64,000 nt of DNA from Bremerella cremea (GTDB taxonomy: Bacteria > Planctomycetota > Planctomycetia > Pirellulales > Pirellulaceae), in assembly GCF_003335505.1 (NCBI RefSeq), contig NZ_QPEX01000034.1:124001-188000 (forward strand), read 5' to 3'. The translations under genes and the position numbers were made by a program. Numbering within the stretch: the stretch's first letter is position 1; every line of letters begins with the position of its first letter. Below the pieces are notes generated by a model. That model saw only the letters and a program-made list of their open reading frames with translations, had not been told where the DNA came from and made no database searches. Shown here piece after piece: positions 38,312 through 47,615 of the stretch.

Positions 38312-39301
38312 ATGGCTGACGATTACTATCAAATCTTGGGAGTCAAGCGTTCCGCAACCCCGGAAGAGATCCGCAAGGCGTACAAAAAACTGGCCCAGAA
38401 GCATCACCCCGACCTCAACCCGGACGACAAGAATGCTCAGGCCAAGTTTAAAGAGATTCAAAACGCCTACGACGTGATCGGCGACGCGGAGAAGCGGAAG
38501 AAGTACGACCAATTTGGCAGCAACTTCGAAAACATGGGAGCTGGTCCCGGTCCCGGCCCCGGACCTGGCGGTTTCCATCAATACCGCTCGGCGGGAGGTG
38601 GCCCCGGACCTGGCGGCCAGCAATTTGAATTCGACCTGGGCGACCTCTTCGGTGGTGGAGGAGGCGGCCAAGGTTTCTCGGATATCTTCGGCTTTGGCGG
38701 CGGAGGAGGCGGTGCCGGTGGCGGTTCGCGGCGGCGGCATGCCCAACCGATGCGGGGGCACGATATCCAGCACGACACCAGCGTCTCCTTCAAGCAAGCG
38801 ATGGAAGGGGGCGAGATCAACCTGAACGTCCGTCGGCCTAACGGCGAGATGGACCGGCTGACCGCCAAAATTCCTCCGGGGATCGAAGATGGCAAGAAGA
38901 TTCGTCTCCGTGGCCAAGGCGACCCCGGCCCAGGGGGCGGACCGAATGGGGATTTGTTGATTCGGATCCATGTCGAGTCCCACAAATACTTCAAACGGAA
39001 CGGCAAAGACCTGGAAGTCCAAGTTCCCGTGACGTTGGCTGAGGCCATGCTAGGCGGCTCGGTCGATGTTCCTACACCAGGGGGAACGGTCACCATGAAG
39101 ATTCCGCCAGGCAGTTCCAGCGGACGCCGCCTCCGGGTGCGTGGCCAAGGCGTGCCCAGCAGCAAGGGAGACGCGGGCGACCTCTATGTGGTGCTGCAAG
39201 TCACCGTGCCAGAGCACCCTTCGGACGAACTGAAGGCCGCTGTGCAGAGCTTTGCCGACAGCCACCCGGACGAGAACCCGCGCAAAGACCTGCGGTGGTA
39301 A
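38312..39301 (+). CDS. DnaJ-like chaperone lacking the zinc finger (CbpA-like)
   Basis: Co-chaperone of DnaK, 329 aa. The J domain is MADDYYQILGVKRSATPEEI... with HHPD (His32-Pro33-Asp34), then a Gly/Pro-rich linker (GPGPGPGPGGF and GGGGGGQGFSDIFGFGG), then two C-terminal beta domains (IPPGIEDGKKIRLRGQGDPG, IPPGSSSGRRLRVRGQG). The four CxxCxGxG zinc repeats of DnaJ are absent, so this is a class II (CbpA-type) protein, not canonical DnaJ. The next gene on the same strand, rnpA, starts 14 bases later. Confidence 0.95.
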   Translation: MADDYYQILGVKRSATPEEIRKAYKKLAQKHHPDLNPDDKNAQAKFKEIQNAYDVIGDAEKRKKYDQFGSNFENMGAGPGPGPGPGGFHQYRSAGGGPGPGGQQFEFDLGDLFGGGGGGQGFSDIFGFGGGGGGAGGGSRRRHAQPMRGHDIQHDTSVSFKQAMEGGEINLNVRRPNGEMDRLTAKIPPGIEDGKKIRLRGQGDPGPGGGPNGDLLIRIHVESHKYFKRNGKDLEVQVPVTLAEAMLGGSVDVPTPGGTVTMKIPPGSSSGRRLRVRGQGVPSSKGDAGDLYVVLQVTVPEHPSDELKAAVQSFADSHPDENPRKDLRW

Positions 39302-39315
39302 CCTAAAGGTGCAGC

Positions 39316-39723
39316 GTGGCCGATAACTCTCAGCGATTTCCGGCGACTGTTCGTTTGAAGAAACCAAGCGAGTTCGACACCGTTTTTACGCGTCGCTCGT
39401 CGGCTGGCAACGGTTGGCTGGTCGTTTATGCCGCGCGAAACGATGCCCAGCAAGCGCGGATCGGGTTGGTGGTTTCCAAAAAGAAAATCGGCAACGCGGT
39501 ACAGCGAAACCGGTGGAAGCGTCGCCTCCGCGAGGCCTTTCGGTTGAACCGCCAAAAGCTGCCGTTCGGTTTCGATTTGGTGGTGCTGCCCCAATCGAAG
39601 CAGCACCCGTCGTTCGCAGCACTGGAAAGCGGACTGGTGCAACTTGCCCATCGTGCTGCCCGCAAATGGAAGCGTAACCATGCCAGCACCGACAAGCCCG
39701 CGCCTGGGAACGATCAGCGATGA
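39316..39723 (+). CDS. rnpA: Ribonuclease P protein component
   Basis: Protein subunit of RNase P that matures tRNA 5' ends, 135 aa. It starts with GTG at 39316 preceded by AAAGGTG, and contains RLKKPSEFDTVF near the N-terminus and the family signature RIGLVVSKKKIGNAVQRNRWKRRLREAFR. Only the yidD half of the usual rpmH-rnpA-yidD-yidC order follows; a DnaJ-like gene replaces rpmH upstream. Its last four bases overlap yidD (ATGA). Confidence 0.95.
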   Translation: MADNSQRFPATVRLKKPSEFDTVFTRRSSAGNGWLVVYAARNDAQQARIGLVVSKKKIGNAVQRNRWKRRLREAFRLNRQKLPFGFDLVVLPQSKQHPSFAALESGLVQLAHRAARKWKRNHASTDKPAPGNDQR

Positions 39724-39959
39724 AGTTCCTGTACGCGGCCGGCCAGGCCTTGCTGGCAGAAACCATGATTTTTTTGGTTCGCTGCTACCAATACACACTT
39801 AGCCCGATAGTAGGGCAGCAGTGTCGTTTTCACCCGACTTGCAGCCACTACTTCATCCGGGCGGTTCGCAAATACGGCCCAATTTCAGGGGCTTTGCGTG
39901 GTGCGTGGCGAATTTTGCGCTGCAATCCTTTCTGCCGCAGTGGCTTTGATCCGCCGTAA
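39720..39959 (+). CDS. yidD: Membrane protein insertion efficiency factor YidD
   Basis: Small basic membrane-associated protein, 79 aa, that assists YidC. Conserved core: YQYTLSPIVGQQCRFHPTCSHYFIRAVRKYG and WRILRCNPFCRSGFDPP, with the family cysteines. The start overlaps the rnpA stop codon (ATGA), so the pair is translationally coupled. yidC is not within the window. Confidence 0.96.
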   Translation: MKFLYAAGQALLAETMIFLVRCYQYTLSPIVGQQCRFHPTCSHYFIRAVRKYGPISGALRGAWRILRCNPFCRSGFDPP

Positions 39960-40087
39960 GATCAAGCAGGTCAAGAAATTGCTATTGATCGTGCTATCAG
40001 ATTTGCCTACTGTTTCGACCGATCTGGTTACGAGGCAAAGGAGTTCCTCGAACCGCACCGGTACATCTTCGGCGGATCAACAACCCA

Positions 40088-41866
40088 ATGCCACGGCACG
40101 GACGCTCGAACACGGCTCGCATTCTTGTTGCCTGTCTTTTAATAGCAGGACAGATTTCCACGCTTGGCTGCATAGCCCCGTGGACCAGCAACGATCCGAA
40201 AGAGGTCGAACCTTCTCACGATTGGGACAAGGTAGAGACCGTTGGTGACTTGACAGGAGTCGTCGGGATGAACTCGGCGATTATCAAGGCGATTACGCTG
40301 GTAACTACCTTAAAAGGAACCGGCAGCGATCCTCCTCCTGGGGAAGCTCGCAACTTGGTTCTCGGCGAGATGCGAACCCGTCAGATCGATAATCCCAGCC
40401 AGTGGTTAGGCTCGCCTAACACGGCGGTTGTCTTTGCGGAAGCGATTATTCCTCCTGGTGCCCGCAAAGGGGATATTGTGGACGTTCGTGTGGTCGTGCC
40501 ACCAGAGACCGATACAACCAGCTTAGAAAGTGGTTACATGCCGGAAACCCGCTTGGGCGATATGGCAATGCTGGGTGGCAAGATGCGAAAAGGGCGTGAT
40601 ATCGCCAGGGCTTCTGGCCCGATCGTGCTCGATAGTGTGATTGATGGAACGGTAACCGAGGCCAACCAAAAACGTGGCAACATTTTGGGTGGTGCTCGTC
40701 TCGTCGAAGAACGTCCTCTGGGCTTAGGCTTGGTGAAAGATCACGTTTCGATTGCGGCGAGTAGCCGAGTTGGGGCCGTGATCAACAAACGGTTCTACAT
40801 GTACCTGGACGGCTCGAAGCAAGGAGTCGCCAATCCACAGTCCGACAAATACATCGAACTAGCCGTTCATCCCCGCTACAAAGATAACATCTCGCGCTAC
40901 ATGCGAGTCATTCGCTACATCCCTATTGCGATGACCACCCCTGCCCGTCTCGAGTATATCGCTGAGGCGGAGAAGTTGCTGTTGGATCAAGCCACGACCC
41001 AAGTCGGGGCAATGAAACTGGAAGCGGTCGGCAAAGAAGGGATCGAATCACTCAAAAAGGGACTCGATTCCGATCACGAACTGGTGCGATTTTGTTCGGC
41101 GGAAGCGTTGGCTTACCTGAACGATTCCGAGTGTATCGAGCCGCTGACCGAAGCGGCCCGGCGGAACAATGGTTTCCGCTATCGCGCTTTGCTCGCATTG
41201 GGGTCGTTTGACGACTTGGACGTGATCGATGCTATGGAAGGTTTGCTTAACGCCGAAAGTGCGGAAGCTCGGTACGGTGCGTTCGATCAGCTGAAGAAAC
41301 GCTCGAACGAACTTCCTTCAATTGCGGGGATAACGCTGGCCAATGGTGTGCAATTGCACGCGATTCGTTCGATTGCTCCGGCGTTGGTTCACTTTCGTTT
41401 GAAAGACCGACCTGAAATTACCGTGTTTGGCAACGATGTCCGGCTCGAAGGGGATGTCATCTTCATCGGCCAGAATGGACTCACCATTCGCAGCAATGGG
41501 CATCGCAAGCTGAAAGTGATGCGATTCACCGCTGGCGAAGAGGAAGAGATTCGTGAGTGCTCGACCGATGTGGTCCAGCTGATCCGCGCGTTGACAGATT
41601 TGGATTGTCAGTACGGCGAAATCGTGCGTACGCTGTTCGGCCTGCGAAACGAAGGATACATGTCGGTACGTGTTGAAGTGAACGCGATGCCGCGACCAGA
41701 CCGCAGCTACATCAAATCGGAAGAAGAGGACGCTGGCGAGCTTGAATCGAGCGAAATGCTAGCCGATAACTTCACCCAAACCGGAGATTCTGCCAAAACC
41801 GAAGAGTCTTCCGAGGTATCCACCTCCGCTGAAGGGGATGGCGCCTTGATCCCGACGTTCGATTAG
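40088..41866 (+). CDS. FlgI (P-ring)-like protein with HEAT-like repeats
   Basis: Exported protein of 592 aa. The N-terminus is signal-like and reaches Cys28 in ISTLGC, an imperfect lipobox. Residues about 45-300 resemble the flagellar P-ring FlgI: VVGMNSAIIKAITLVTTLKGTGSDPP and TAVVFAEAIIPPGARKGDIVDVRVVVPP. From about 305 to 410 there are helical HEAT-like repeats (EGIESLKKGLDSDHELVRFCSAEALAYLND). The tail is acidic. The window also carries fliG and cheX, but not in the same operon, so a P-ring role in a flagellum of unusual composition is an inference. Confidence 0.75.
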   Translation: MPRHGRSNTARILVACLLIAGQISTLGCIAPWTSNDPKEVEPSHDWDKVETVGDLTGVVGMNSAIIKAITLVTTLKGTGSDPPPGEARNLVLGEMRTRQIDNPSQWLGSPNTAVVFAEAIIPPGARKGDIVDVRVVVPPETDTTSLESGYMPETRLGDMAMLGGKMRKGRDIARASGPIVLDSVIDGTVTEANQKRGNILGGARLVEERPLGLGLVKDHVSIAASSRVGAVINKRFYMYLDGSKQGVANPQSDKYIELAVHPRYKDNISRYMRVIRYIPIAMTTPARLEYIAEAEKLLLDQATTQVGAMKLEAVGKEGIESLKKGLDSDHELVRFCSAEALAYLNDSECIEPLTEAARRNNGFRYRALLALGSFDDLDVIDAMEGLLNAESAEARYGAFDQLKKRSNELPSIAGITLANGVQLHAIRSIAPALVHFRLKDRPEITVFGNDVRLEGDVIFIGQNGLTIRSNGHRKLKVMRFTAGEEEEIRECSTDVVQLIRALTDLDCQYGEIVRTLFGLRNEGYMSVRVEVNAMPRPDRSYIKSEEEDAGELESSEMLADNFTQTGDSAKTEESSEVSTSAEGDGALIPTFD

Positions 41867-41926
41867 AGGACTCTAGTGTGTTTGTACACGATGTTCCTTT
41901 AATTCGCCGCCCTTGCGGAGCCGACC

Positions 41927-44900
41927 ATGCTGAAAGCCTTAGAGCTTCACGGCTTTAAGAGTTTTGCCGACAAGACTCGCCTGGAATTCCCGCAAGGAAT
42001 CACGGTGGTTGTTGGTCCCAATGGTTCCGGCAAGTCGAACATTGTTGACGCGATCAAATGGGTTCTCGGCGAACAAAGTGCCAAGAGCCTGCGTGGCAAG
42101 GAAATGGCCGACGTCATCTTTAAGGGCTCGGCCGCCCATGGACGCAAACCGATGAACGCCGCCGAGGCGACCATTGTGTTTGACAATGCGGAAGGAACCT
42201 TGCCGATCGATGCCCCGGAGGTTCACGTCACGCGGCGTGTTTTCCGCAGTGGCGAAGGGGAATATCTAATCAACCGGCATCCCTGCCGCCTGCGCGATGT
42301 GAAAGACTTGTGCCGTGGTACCGGGATCGGCACCGACGCGTACAGCATCATCGAACAGGGGAAAGTCGATACCCTGCTGCAAGCTTCGCCGCGCGATCGC
42401 CGGGCAGTGTTCGAGGAAGCTGCCGGCATCAGCCGCTTCAAAGCCAAAAAACTGGAAACGCAGCGGCGGTTGGATCGTGTCGACCAAAATCTGGTTCGCC
42501 TGTCCGATATTGTGGAAGAGGTCGGCTCGCGTTATCGCAGCATCAAAGCTCAGGCCGGCAAAGCGCAGAAATATCGCGAATACACCGAACGGCTGAAGCT
42601 GCTGCGAACGGTTGTCGGGATGCAAGATTGGAACAGTCTTTCTACCCGCGTCGAACAATATTCCAGCGAACTGGAAGCCCTGCGGCAAGAACAAGCCGAT
42701 GCCCAGCAAATCATCGCTCAAGCGGAAGCAGGCTTAGAAAGTGCCGAAGCGAAACTATTCGAGCTGCAATCGCTGCTGAGCCAGAAGGAAGAGCAGCACG
42801 CGAAGCTGGCTCAACGTTTGGCCACGATTCATTCCGCTGCCGGCATGCAGTTCCGAGCCTTGGAAGACCTGGAGCAGGAAGCCAAGGTGCAAGCCATCAA
42901 CCTGGCTCGCAACTTCACTGCCCTGCGCACCCTGACCGCCGACCTGGCCGACGCGCGGCAGCATCTTTCCAAAGCGATGACGCAGCGCGATGTGGTCTCG
43001 GCAGATCTCGAAAGTGTCGAGGCCGCTACGCAGGAAGTTCAAGCCGAGATCGAAACCAAACGAGAACAAGGGGAAACCAATCGCCAGAAGCATCTGGAAA
43101 TGCTGCGGCATGTCTCGACTTTGGACAACGCTCTGGGGGCGGTTAAGGCGCGAATTGAAAGCGACCGAAACCAACTGACCGCGATTGAACAAGCGATTGA
43201 GCGGGACGAGGCTCGCTTGGAAGAGCATCGCTCTGAACTGGGGAAGTTAACGGAAGACGAAGGAAGCCTGGTCGAGCACCTTTCGACCGCCCAGGCCGAC
43301 GTGACCGACGCCAAGGGAGCCCTCCGCGTTAAAGAGCAGGAAGCGGCTGACATCCAAGCCGATCTCGATGCCCTGTCTCGCCGCCGCGCCGTGGCTGCCG
43401 AACGGGCTTCGGTTCTCGACGAACTAGAGCGGACCAGCGAAGGGGTCAACTCGGGGGTAAAAGAGATCCTTTCCCGGGCACGCGTCGAACGATTGCCGTT
43501 GTTTCAATCGGTGATTGGCCTGGTGGCCGACGTGGTGCGGGTCGACGTCGAATATGCCCGCATGATCGAAATTTCGTTGGCCGATGCCGCCCAGTTGGTG
43601 CTGCTGGAAAACGGCGATCTGTTGCAGCAAGTGTTAGAGCGGGAAGTGATCTTTCCGGGGCGGGTTGGCTTGCTCGATATCGAGTCGCTGCCGCAACCAC
43701 AGAGCGAAGAGCCCGCCGGTCTGCGGCAGGAATCGGGCGTGCTAGGCAACGCACTCGACTTTGTGGAAGCAGAGGACGAGTTCCTGCCGGTCGCTGCGTT
43801 TTTGCTGAGTGATATCTGGTTCGTCGATAATGCCCGCTCGGCAATTGAACTAAAAAAACGGTATCCGCAGCGTTTGCGTTTTGTTACCCGCGATGGCGAG
43901 TTGTTAGAAGCAGATGGTCGCGTTTATGCCGGACCGACGACCAACGTCGGGGGCATCATTTCGCGACGAAGCGAACTGCGTGCCCTGCGTAACGAGGTCG
44001 AAAAGCTGGAACAGGCCTTCGAGAAAAAAGAAGCCCTCCTAAGCGATGAGCAGCAAACGATCGCCCAGCAGAAACAAGCCTTGGAAGACCTGGTCGGTCA
44101 GCAGCAGGAAGCCTCGTCGGTACTAACGGAACATCGCTTGGTGAAGCAGCGGCTGGAATCCCGCATTGCCGATGCCGATAGCGAACTGAAAAAACGGCTG
44201 GAACAACGGGAAACGATTGAAACTCGGATCGAGAGCGACGAGAAGCAACTCGCCGAACAGGAAATCGAGTTGGCCGCCACGCGCGAAGCGATTTCCCAGT
44301 TGGAAGTCGAAAGCGAAAGCCTCACCCAAACGCTGGGCGAACTGGAAGCGAGCCTGAGCGATAGCCGCGGGCAGATTACTGGTTTGAAGGTGGAACTGGC
44401 CCGGGCCGAACAGCAGGTCGAATCGCATGAGGCAAGCAGCCAGCGTCTGCAAGAGAACCTTGCCGAACGGAGCGCGGCCCTGACCGACGTTCGCCAGGCC
44501 ATCGCCCAGAATGCCACCAAGATTCAAAACCAGCAGCTCGAAATCTTACGCGGGACCAGCGAGTACGCGTCGGCGATGCTCAAGCTGGCCGAGTCGAACG
44601 ACGCCCTGGCCGCTGATCGCGCTAACCGCAAACATTTAGAAAAAGCCAAATCAGAAAACACCTCGAAACTGGTCGAAGCCCGCCAGCGGCAACGGACCGT
44701 CGACGATCAATTGCACCGTAAAGAGCTTTCGTTTACCGACCTGCGGCACGAGCGAAGCACGCTTGAACGTCGCTTGCGAGACGACTACGCGATCGAGATT
44801 TCGGAAGTAGAACTCGATTTGGATGCGGTCGAACTGCCTGGCGACCGGGCTGCGGTCGACGAAGAAATCGCCGACCTGCGGCGTAAGATCAGCAACATCG

Positions 44901-45529
44901 GTTCGGTCAACATGCAGGCCTTGCAAGAGCTAGACGAGTTTCAAACCCGCTTTGAACAACTCGACGGCCAATTGAAAGACTTGACGGAAGCGAAAGAGTC
45001 GCTCGAAAAGATTATCAGCAAGATCAACGTCGACAGCCGCCGTTTGTTCGAGGAAACGCTGGAAACTGTTCGGAGCAACTTTCAGGTTATGTTCCGCCGC
45101 GTGTTTGGGGGTGGTTCGGCGGATATTATTGTGGAAGAAGGGGTCGACATTCTGGAAGCGGGGATCGACGTGATCGCCACGCCGCCTGGGAAAAGCTCGC
45201 TCAATATCTCGCTACTTTCTGGTGGCGAGCGGGCCCTGACGGCGGTGACGTTGCTGCTGGCTATCTTCCAGTTCCGCCCTAGTCCGTTTTGTATTCTGGA
45301 CGAAGTCGACGGCCCGCTCGACGAAGCCAACATCGGTCGTTTCGTCGACGTGTTGAACGGCTTTCTCGACTGGACGCGGTTTGTGATCGTGAGTCACTCG
45401 AAAGCAACCATGTCAGCCGCCACGACCCTGCACGGTGTAACGATGCAAGAGTCTGGCATCTCGAAACGAGTCAGCGTTCGCTTCGACGACGTAAACGAAA
45501 CGGGCGACGGCGATGTCTCGGTCGCGTAG
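41927..45529 (+). CDS. smc: Chromosome segregation protein SMC
   Basis: Condensin subunit that organises the chromosome, 1200 aa, normal SMC length. Walker A is GPNGSGKSNIVDAIKWVLG (30-48), followed by EQSAKSLRGKEMADVIFKGS. Long coiled coils (about 170-500 and 680-1010) flank a hinge at about 505-680. The C-terminal ATPase has LLSGGERALTAVTLLLAIF (signature, about 1098) and CILDEVDGPLDEANIGRF (Walker B and D-loop, about 1121). It is convergent with the tandem membrane-protein operon, with 6 bases between the stops. scpA/scpB are not in the window. Confidence 0.97.
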   Translation: MLKALELHGFKSFADKTRLEFPQGITVVVGPNGSGKSNIVDAIKWVLGEQSAKSLRGKEMADVIFKGSAAHGRKPMNAAEATIVFDNAEGTLPIDAPEVHVTRRVFRSGEGEYLINRHPCRLRDVKDLCRGTGIGTDAYSIIEQGKVDTLLQASPRDRRAVFEEAAGISRFKAKKLETQRRLDRVDQNLVRLSDIVEEVGSRYRSIKAQAGKAQKYREYTERLKLLRTVVGMQDWNSLSTRVEQYSSELEALRQEQADAQQIIAQAEAGLESAEAKLFELQSLLSQKEEQHAKLAQRLATIHSAAGMQFRALEDLEQEAKVQAINLARNFTALRTLTADLADARQHLSKAMTQRDVVSADLESVEAATQEVQAEIETKREQGETNRQKHLEMLRHVSTLDNALGAVKARIESDRNQLTAIEQAIERDEARLEEHRSELGKLTEDEGSLVEHLSTAQADVTDAKGALRVKEQEAADIQADLDALSRRRAVAAERASVLDELERTSEGVNSGVKEILSRARVERLPLFQSVIGLVADVVRVDVEYARMIEISLADAAQLVLLENGDLLQQVLEREVIFPGRVGLLDIESLPQPQSEEPAGLRQESGVLGNALDFVEAEDEFLPVAAFLLSDIWFVDNARSAIELKKRYPQRLRFVTRDGELLEADGRVYAGPTTNVGGIISRRSELRALRNEVEKLEQAFEKKEALLSDEQQTIAQQKQALEDLVGQQQEASSVLTEHRLVKQRLESRIADADSELKKRLEQRETIETRIESDEKQLAEQEIELAATREAISQLEVESESLTQTLGELEASLSDSRGQITGLKVELARAEQQVESHEASSQRLQENLAERSAALTDVRQAIAQNATKIQNQQLEILRGTSEYASAMLKLAESNDALAADRANRKHLEKAKSENTSKLVEARQRQRTVDDQLHRKELSFTDLRHERSTLERRLRDDYAIEISEVELDLDAVELPGDRAAVDEEIADLRRKISNIGSVNMQALQELDEFQTRFEQLDGQLKDLTEAKESLEKIISKINVDSRRLFEETLETVRSNFQVMFRRVFGGGSADIIVEEGVDILEAGIDVIATPPGKSSLNISLLSGGERALTAVTLLLAIFQFRPSPFCILDEVDGPLDEANIGRFVDVLNGFLDWTRFVIVSHSKATMSAATTLHGVTMQESGISKRVSVRFDDVNETGDGDVSVA

Positions 45530-45535
45530 CGTTTG

Positions 45536-46027
45536 CTATCGATAGAAGGCACTCGCCGGTCCCAAGATCAAAGCGGCGATCAAGATCGCCATGAAGATCT
45601 CAATCAATGAAATCTGCTCGGACTCGAGATTGTCAGGAACAATCGAGCGCTGTTCGACGAGCGACACGGCCCAGATTGTATTGAACGCGGCTGTAACCAA
45701 CGATATGACGAACGGAAATACGGCAGCGCATCCTCCCTTTAAAAGCAAAAAACCGCATATCAGACTAAGCAATAAGAGTTGCAGCGTGGCCACGCACATA
45801 CAGTGAAGATTCCTCCGATACGTGCTCGCATATTGGCAGACAATGAGCACCAGCCCGAACCCCGCGATCATAAAACCGAGTGGGTTTTTGGAACCGGTCG
45901 CCAGGCCAGCTATGGCGATCAACATTCCTTGGATGATCGTAAGCCAGGTGAAGATGATAAAGATCGCAGAAGGCTTCTCGTAAGCGAAATGCCGACGCTG
46001 TATTCTATCTCGCACGTTGTACATCAT
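45536..46027 (-). CDS. Tandem paralogous membrane protein 1
   Basis: 163 aa, about five hydrophobic segments. It shares with its neighbours a CQYASTYRRN-type loop in mid-protein and a C-terminal block EQISLIEIFMAILIAALILGPASAF ending at the last helix. It is the last gene of a five-gene minus-strand array (45536-48766), and its start is 4 bases after the stop of paralog 2. No known domain; see the paralog-array finding. Confidence 0.7.
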   Translation of the reverse strand: MMYNVRDRIQRRHFAYEKPSAIFIIFTWLTIIQGMLIAIAGLATGSKNPLGFMIAGFGLVLIVCQYASTYRRNLHCMCVATLQLLLLSLICGFLLLKGGCAAVFPFVISLVTAAFNTIWAVSLVEQRSIVPDNLESEQISLIEIFMAILIAALILGPASAFYR

Positions 46028-46031
46028 CCCC

Positions 46032-46547
46032 TTAGCGATCCAGCATGCGGCTTAAGATCTGCGCCGGCCCCAAGATCAAAGCTAGGATCACAAACGCCCC
46101 TAGTAATTCTCGCAGCGTCATCCTGGTGGAAGCAGGATTAGGAACGCCTGCTTGCTCTTGGTGGAGTATCGCGGTGCGGTGGTGCCAGTTCATTTTTAGG
46201 ATTGTTGCCGTGATGGCAGCGAAGAGGAAGAATAGTGGTGGATAGGCGATGGTCAACAGAACAAAAAGCAAGACGATCGCGATTAGAATGCCGTTGGCAA
46301 TCGCCAGGCAGACACGATTGCGGCGGGTTATACCCACATATTGACCCACGATCAGAACCGTTCCTAGACCGAGCAAAACGACCCCTTTATCTCGCTCGAA
46401 AGGCATGTTGAGCCAAGCAGCCCCCAAAATCGAAATCAAAATCCCGATTCCCATGACCAGAAACGTGGTGACCGCTGCGTCCACTGGGCTCGGAAATTGG
46501 CCGGGCGAGGGACGCAGAGGTACGGTTGGGGACGGTTCTTCACTCAC
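46032..46547 (-). CDS. Tandem paralogous membrane protein 2
   Basis: 171 aa, about five hydrophobic segments. The family loop reads VGQYVGITRRNRVCLAIANG, and the C-terminal block reads TRMTLRELLGAFVILALILGPAQ. It belongs to the same array as paralogs 1 and 3-5. Function unknown. Confidence 0.72.
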   Translation of the reverse strand: MSEEPSPTVPLRPSPGQFPSPVDAAVTTFLVMGIGILISILGAAWLNMPFERDKGVVLLGLGTVLIVGQYVGITRRNRVCLAIANGILIAIVLLFVLLTIAYPPLFFLFAAITATILKMNWHHRTAILHQEQAGVPNPASTRMTLRELLGAFVILALILGPAQILSRMLDR

Positions 46548-46661
46548 GTGATTGTCTCAAGAGGTGTCGTCGCAGGAACCTTTCAGGGGCGTGCCTTGGT
46601 TTTACCAGAAGTGCTTAGGCTGCGAAACGACTGAGGCGTCTTAACTGGCGTTTGTCAGCGA

Positions 46662-47561
46662 CTAGCGGGTATTGATCTCGTAGTAGAGCCGCTTGTTGAG
46701 CCGATCGTAGAGGACGCTCACCCAGCGGTCTTCTCGGTTCCAATAATATTTCCAGCCGCTGGTTACCGATTGCGGCTCGGTTATCGGACCGTTCGCGGCG
46801 AAGCCCACGATCACGCCGGTACCGGTCGGCTTTTGAATGGGATCAAGAGGTTGGTTCGCTGCCAGCGATTCTAACGTGCCGACACCTTCGTCGTACCAGG
46901 CCAGGAAGGCATCTTCCTCCGCCGTGCATTGAAAGCGAGTTCCGCCGAAGTACCGAAAATAGGTAACGTCGTAGGCACCTTCAGGTAGCGAGAACGGTGT
47001 CTCCTCGGCCGTGACGTGCAGGGCTTGATTCGGCTTCGTGTTGTGGACAATCGGCACGGCAACACCCAGCACCACGCAGATGGCACCTACGAAGAGCAAA
47101 CTTTCCCGCAGCGAGATGATTCGCGAAGCGGGGCCAATCCAGTCATCCGTGACTGCTTCTTTGAGTTCCCAGTACCAGTGCCCATTGGCCAGCATCATCC
47201 CCAAGGTAAGCAAGCTTGCCGCCATCAATTTTAGCCAAAACGAAAAGCGGATGGCAAACGCTGCTCCACTCGTAAGCACCACCCCCAATACCAGAAACGG
47301 TAATACGGCGAGAAAAACGGAAGATAGGAAAGCTATTCTGGCCGACTTGGGGTTCCGCCGGAAAGTCCCTCGATACTGCACCACTGCCAAGATCACCGGC
47401 CAAGGAAGAAAAATGATGGCACTGAACGTGGTACAACCATCAGGGATAATCAGTGCCGGAACGAGCGTACCGATAAACACGAGAGAAAGCAAAATGATCG
47501 CCACCGCCGCCAGAATGTGCGCAAGATTGGGACGTGGATAATCCAAAGTAGTGGCATTCAT
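46662..47561 (-). CDS. Tandem paralogous membrane protein 3, with extra C-terminal domain
   Basis: 299 aa, the longest of the local array. The membrane part has the family loop VQYRGTFRRNPKSARI and the block RIISLRESLLFVGAICVVLG, then a soluble domain of about 105 residues (ETPFSLPEGAYDVTYFRYFGG ... VSVLYDRLNKRLYYEINTR). The same domain recurs in the paralog at 55580-56515, where it reads PTGAQDITYQRNRFG ... ISLVYDRPSGTAYYYE. It thus looks like a real domain of unknown function that some family members carry. Confidence 0.75.
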   Translation of the reverse strand: MNATTLDYPRPNLAHILAAVAIILLSLVFIGTLVPALIIPDGCTTFSAIIFLPWPVILAVVQYRGTFRRNPKSARIAFLSSVFLAVLPFLVLGVVLTSGAAFAIRFSFWLKLMAASLLTLGMMLANGHWYWELKEAVTDDWIGPASRIISLRESLLFVGAICVVLGVAVPIVHNTKPNQALHVTAEETPFSLPEGAYDVTYFRYFGGTRFQCTAEEDAFLAWYDEGVGTLESLAANQPLDPIQKPTGTGVIVGFAANGPITEPQSVTSGWKYYWNREDRWVSVLYDRLNKRLYYEINTR

Positions 47562-47615
47562 GGTGCGTGACTTCCAGATGTTGGTTGTGCCTGGGCGTAG
47601 AGCAATTGGCGAATT

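Noticed and set aside
38258..39022. 254-codon ORF opposite the DnaJ-like gene
   Set aside because: Overlaps a well-supported DnaJ-like gene and consists of glycine/proline-rich codon shadow.
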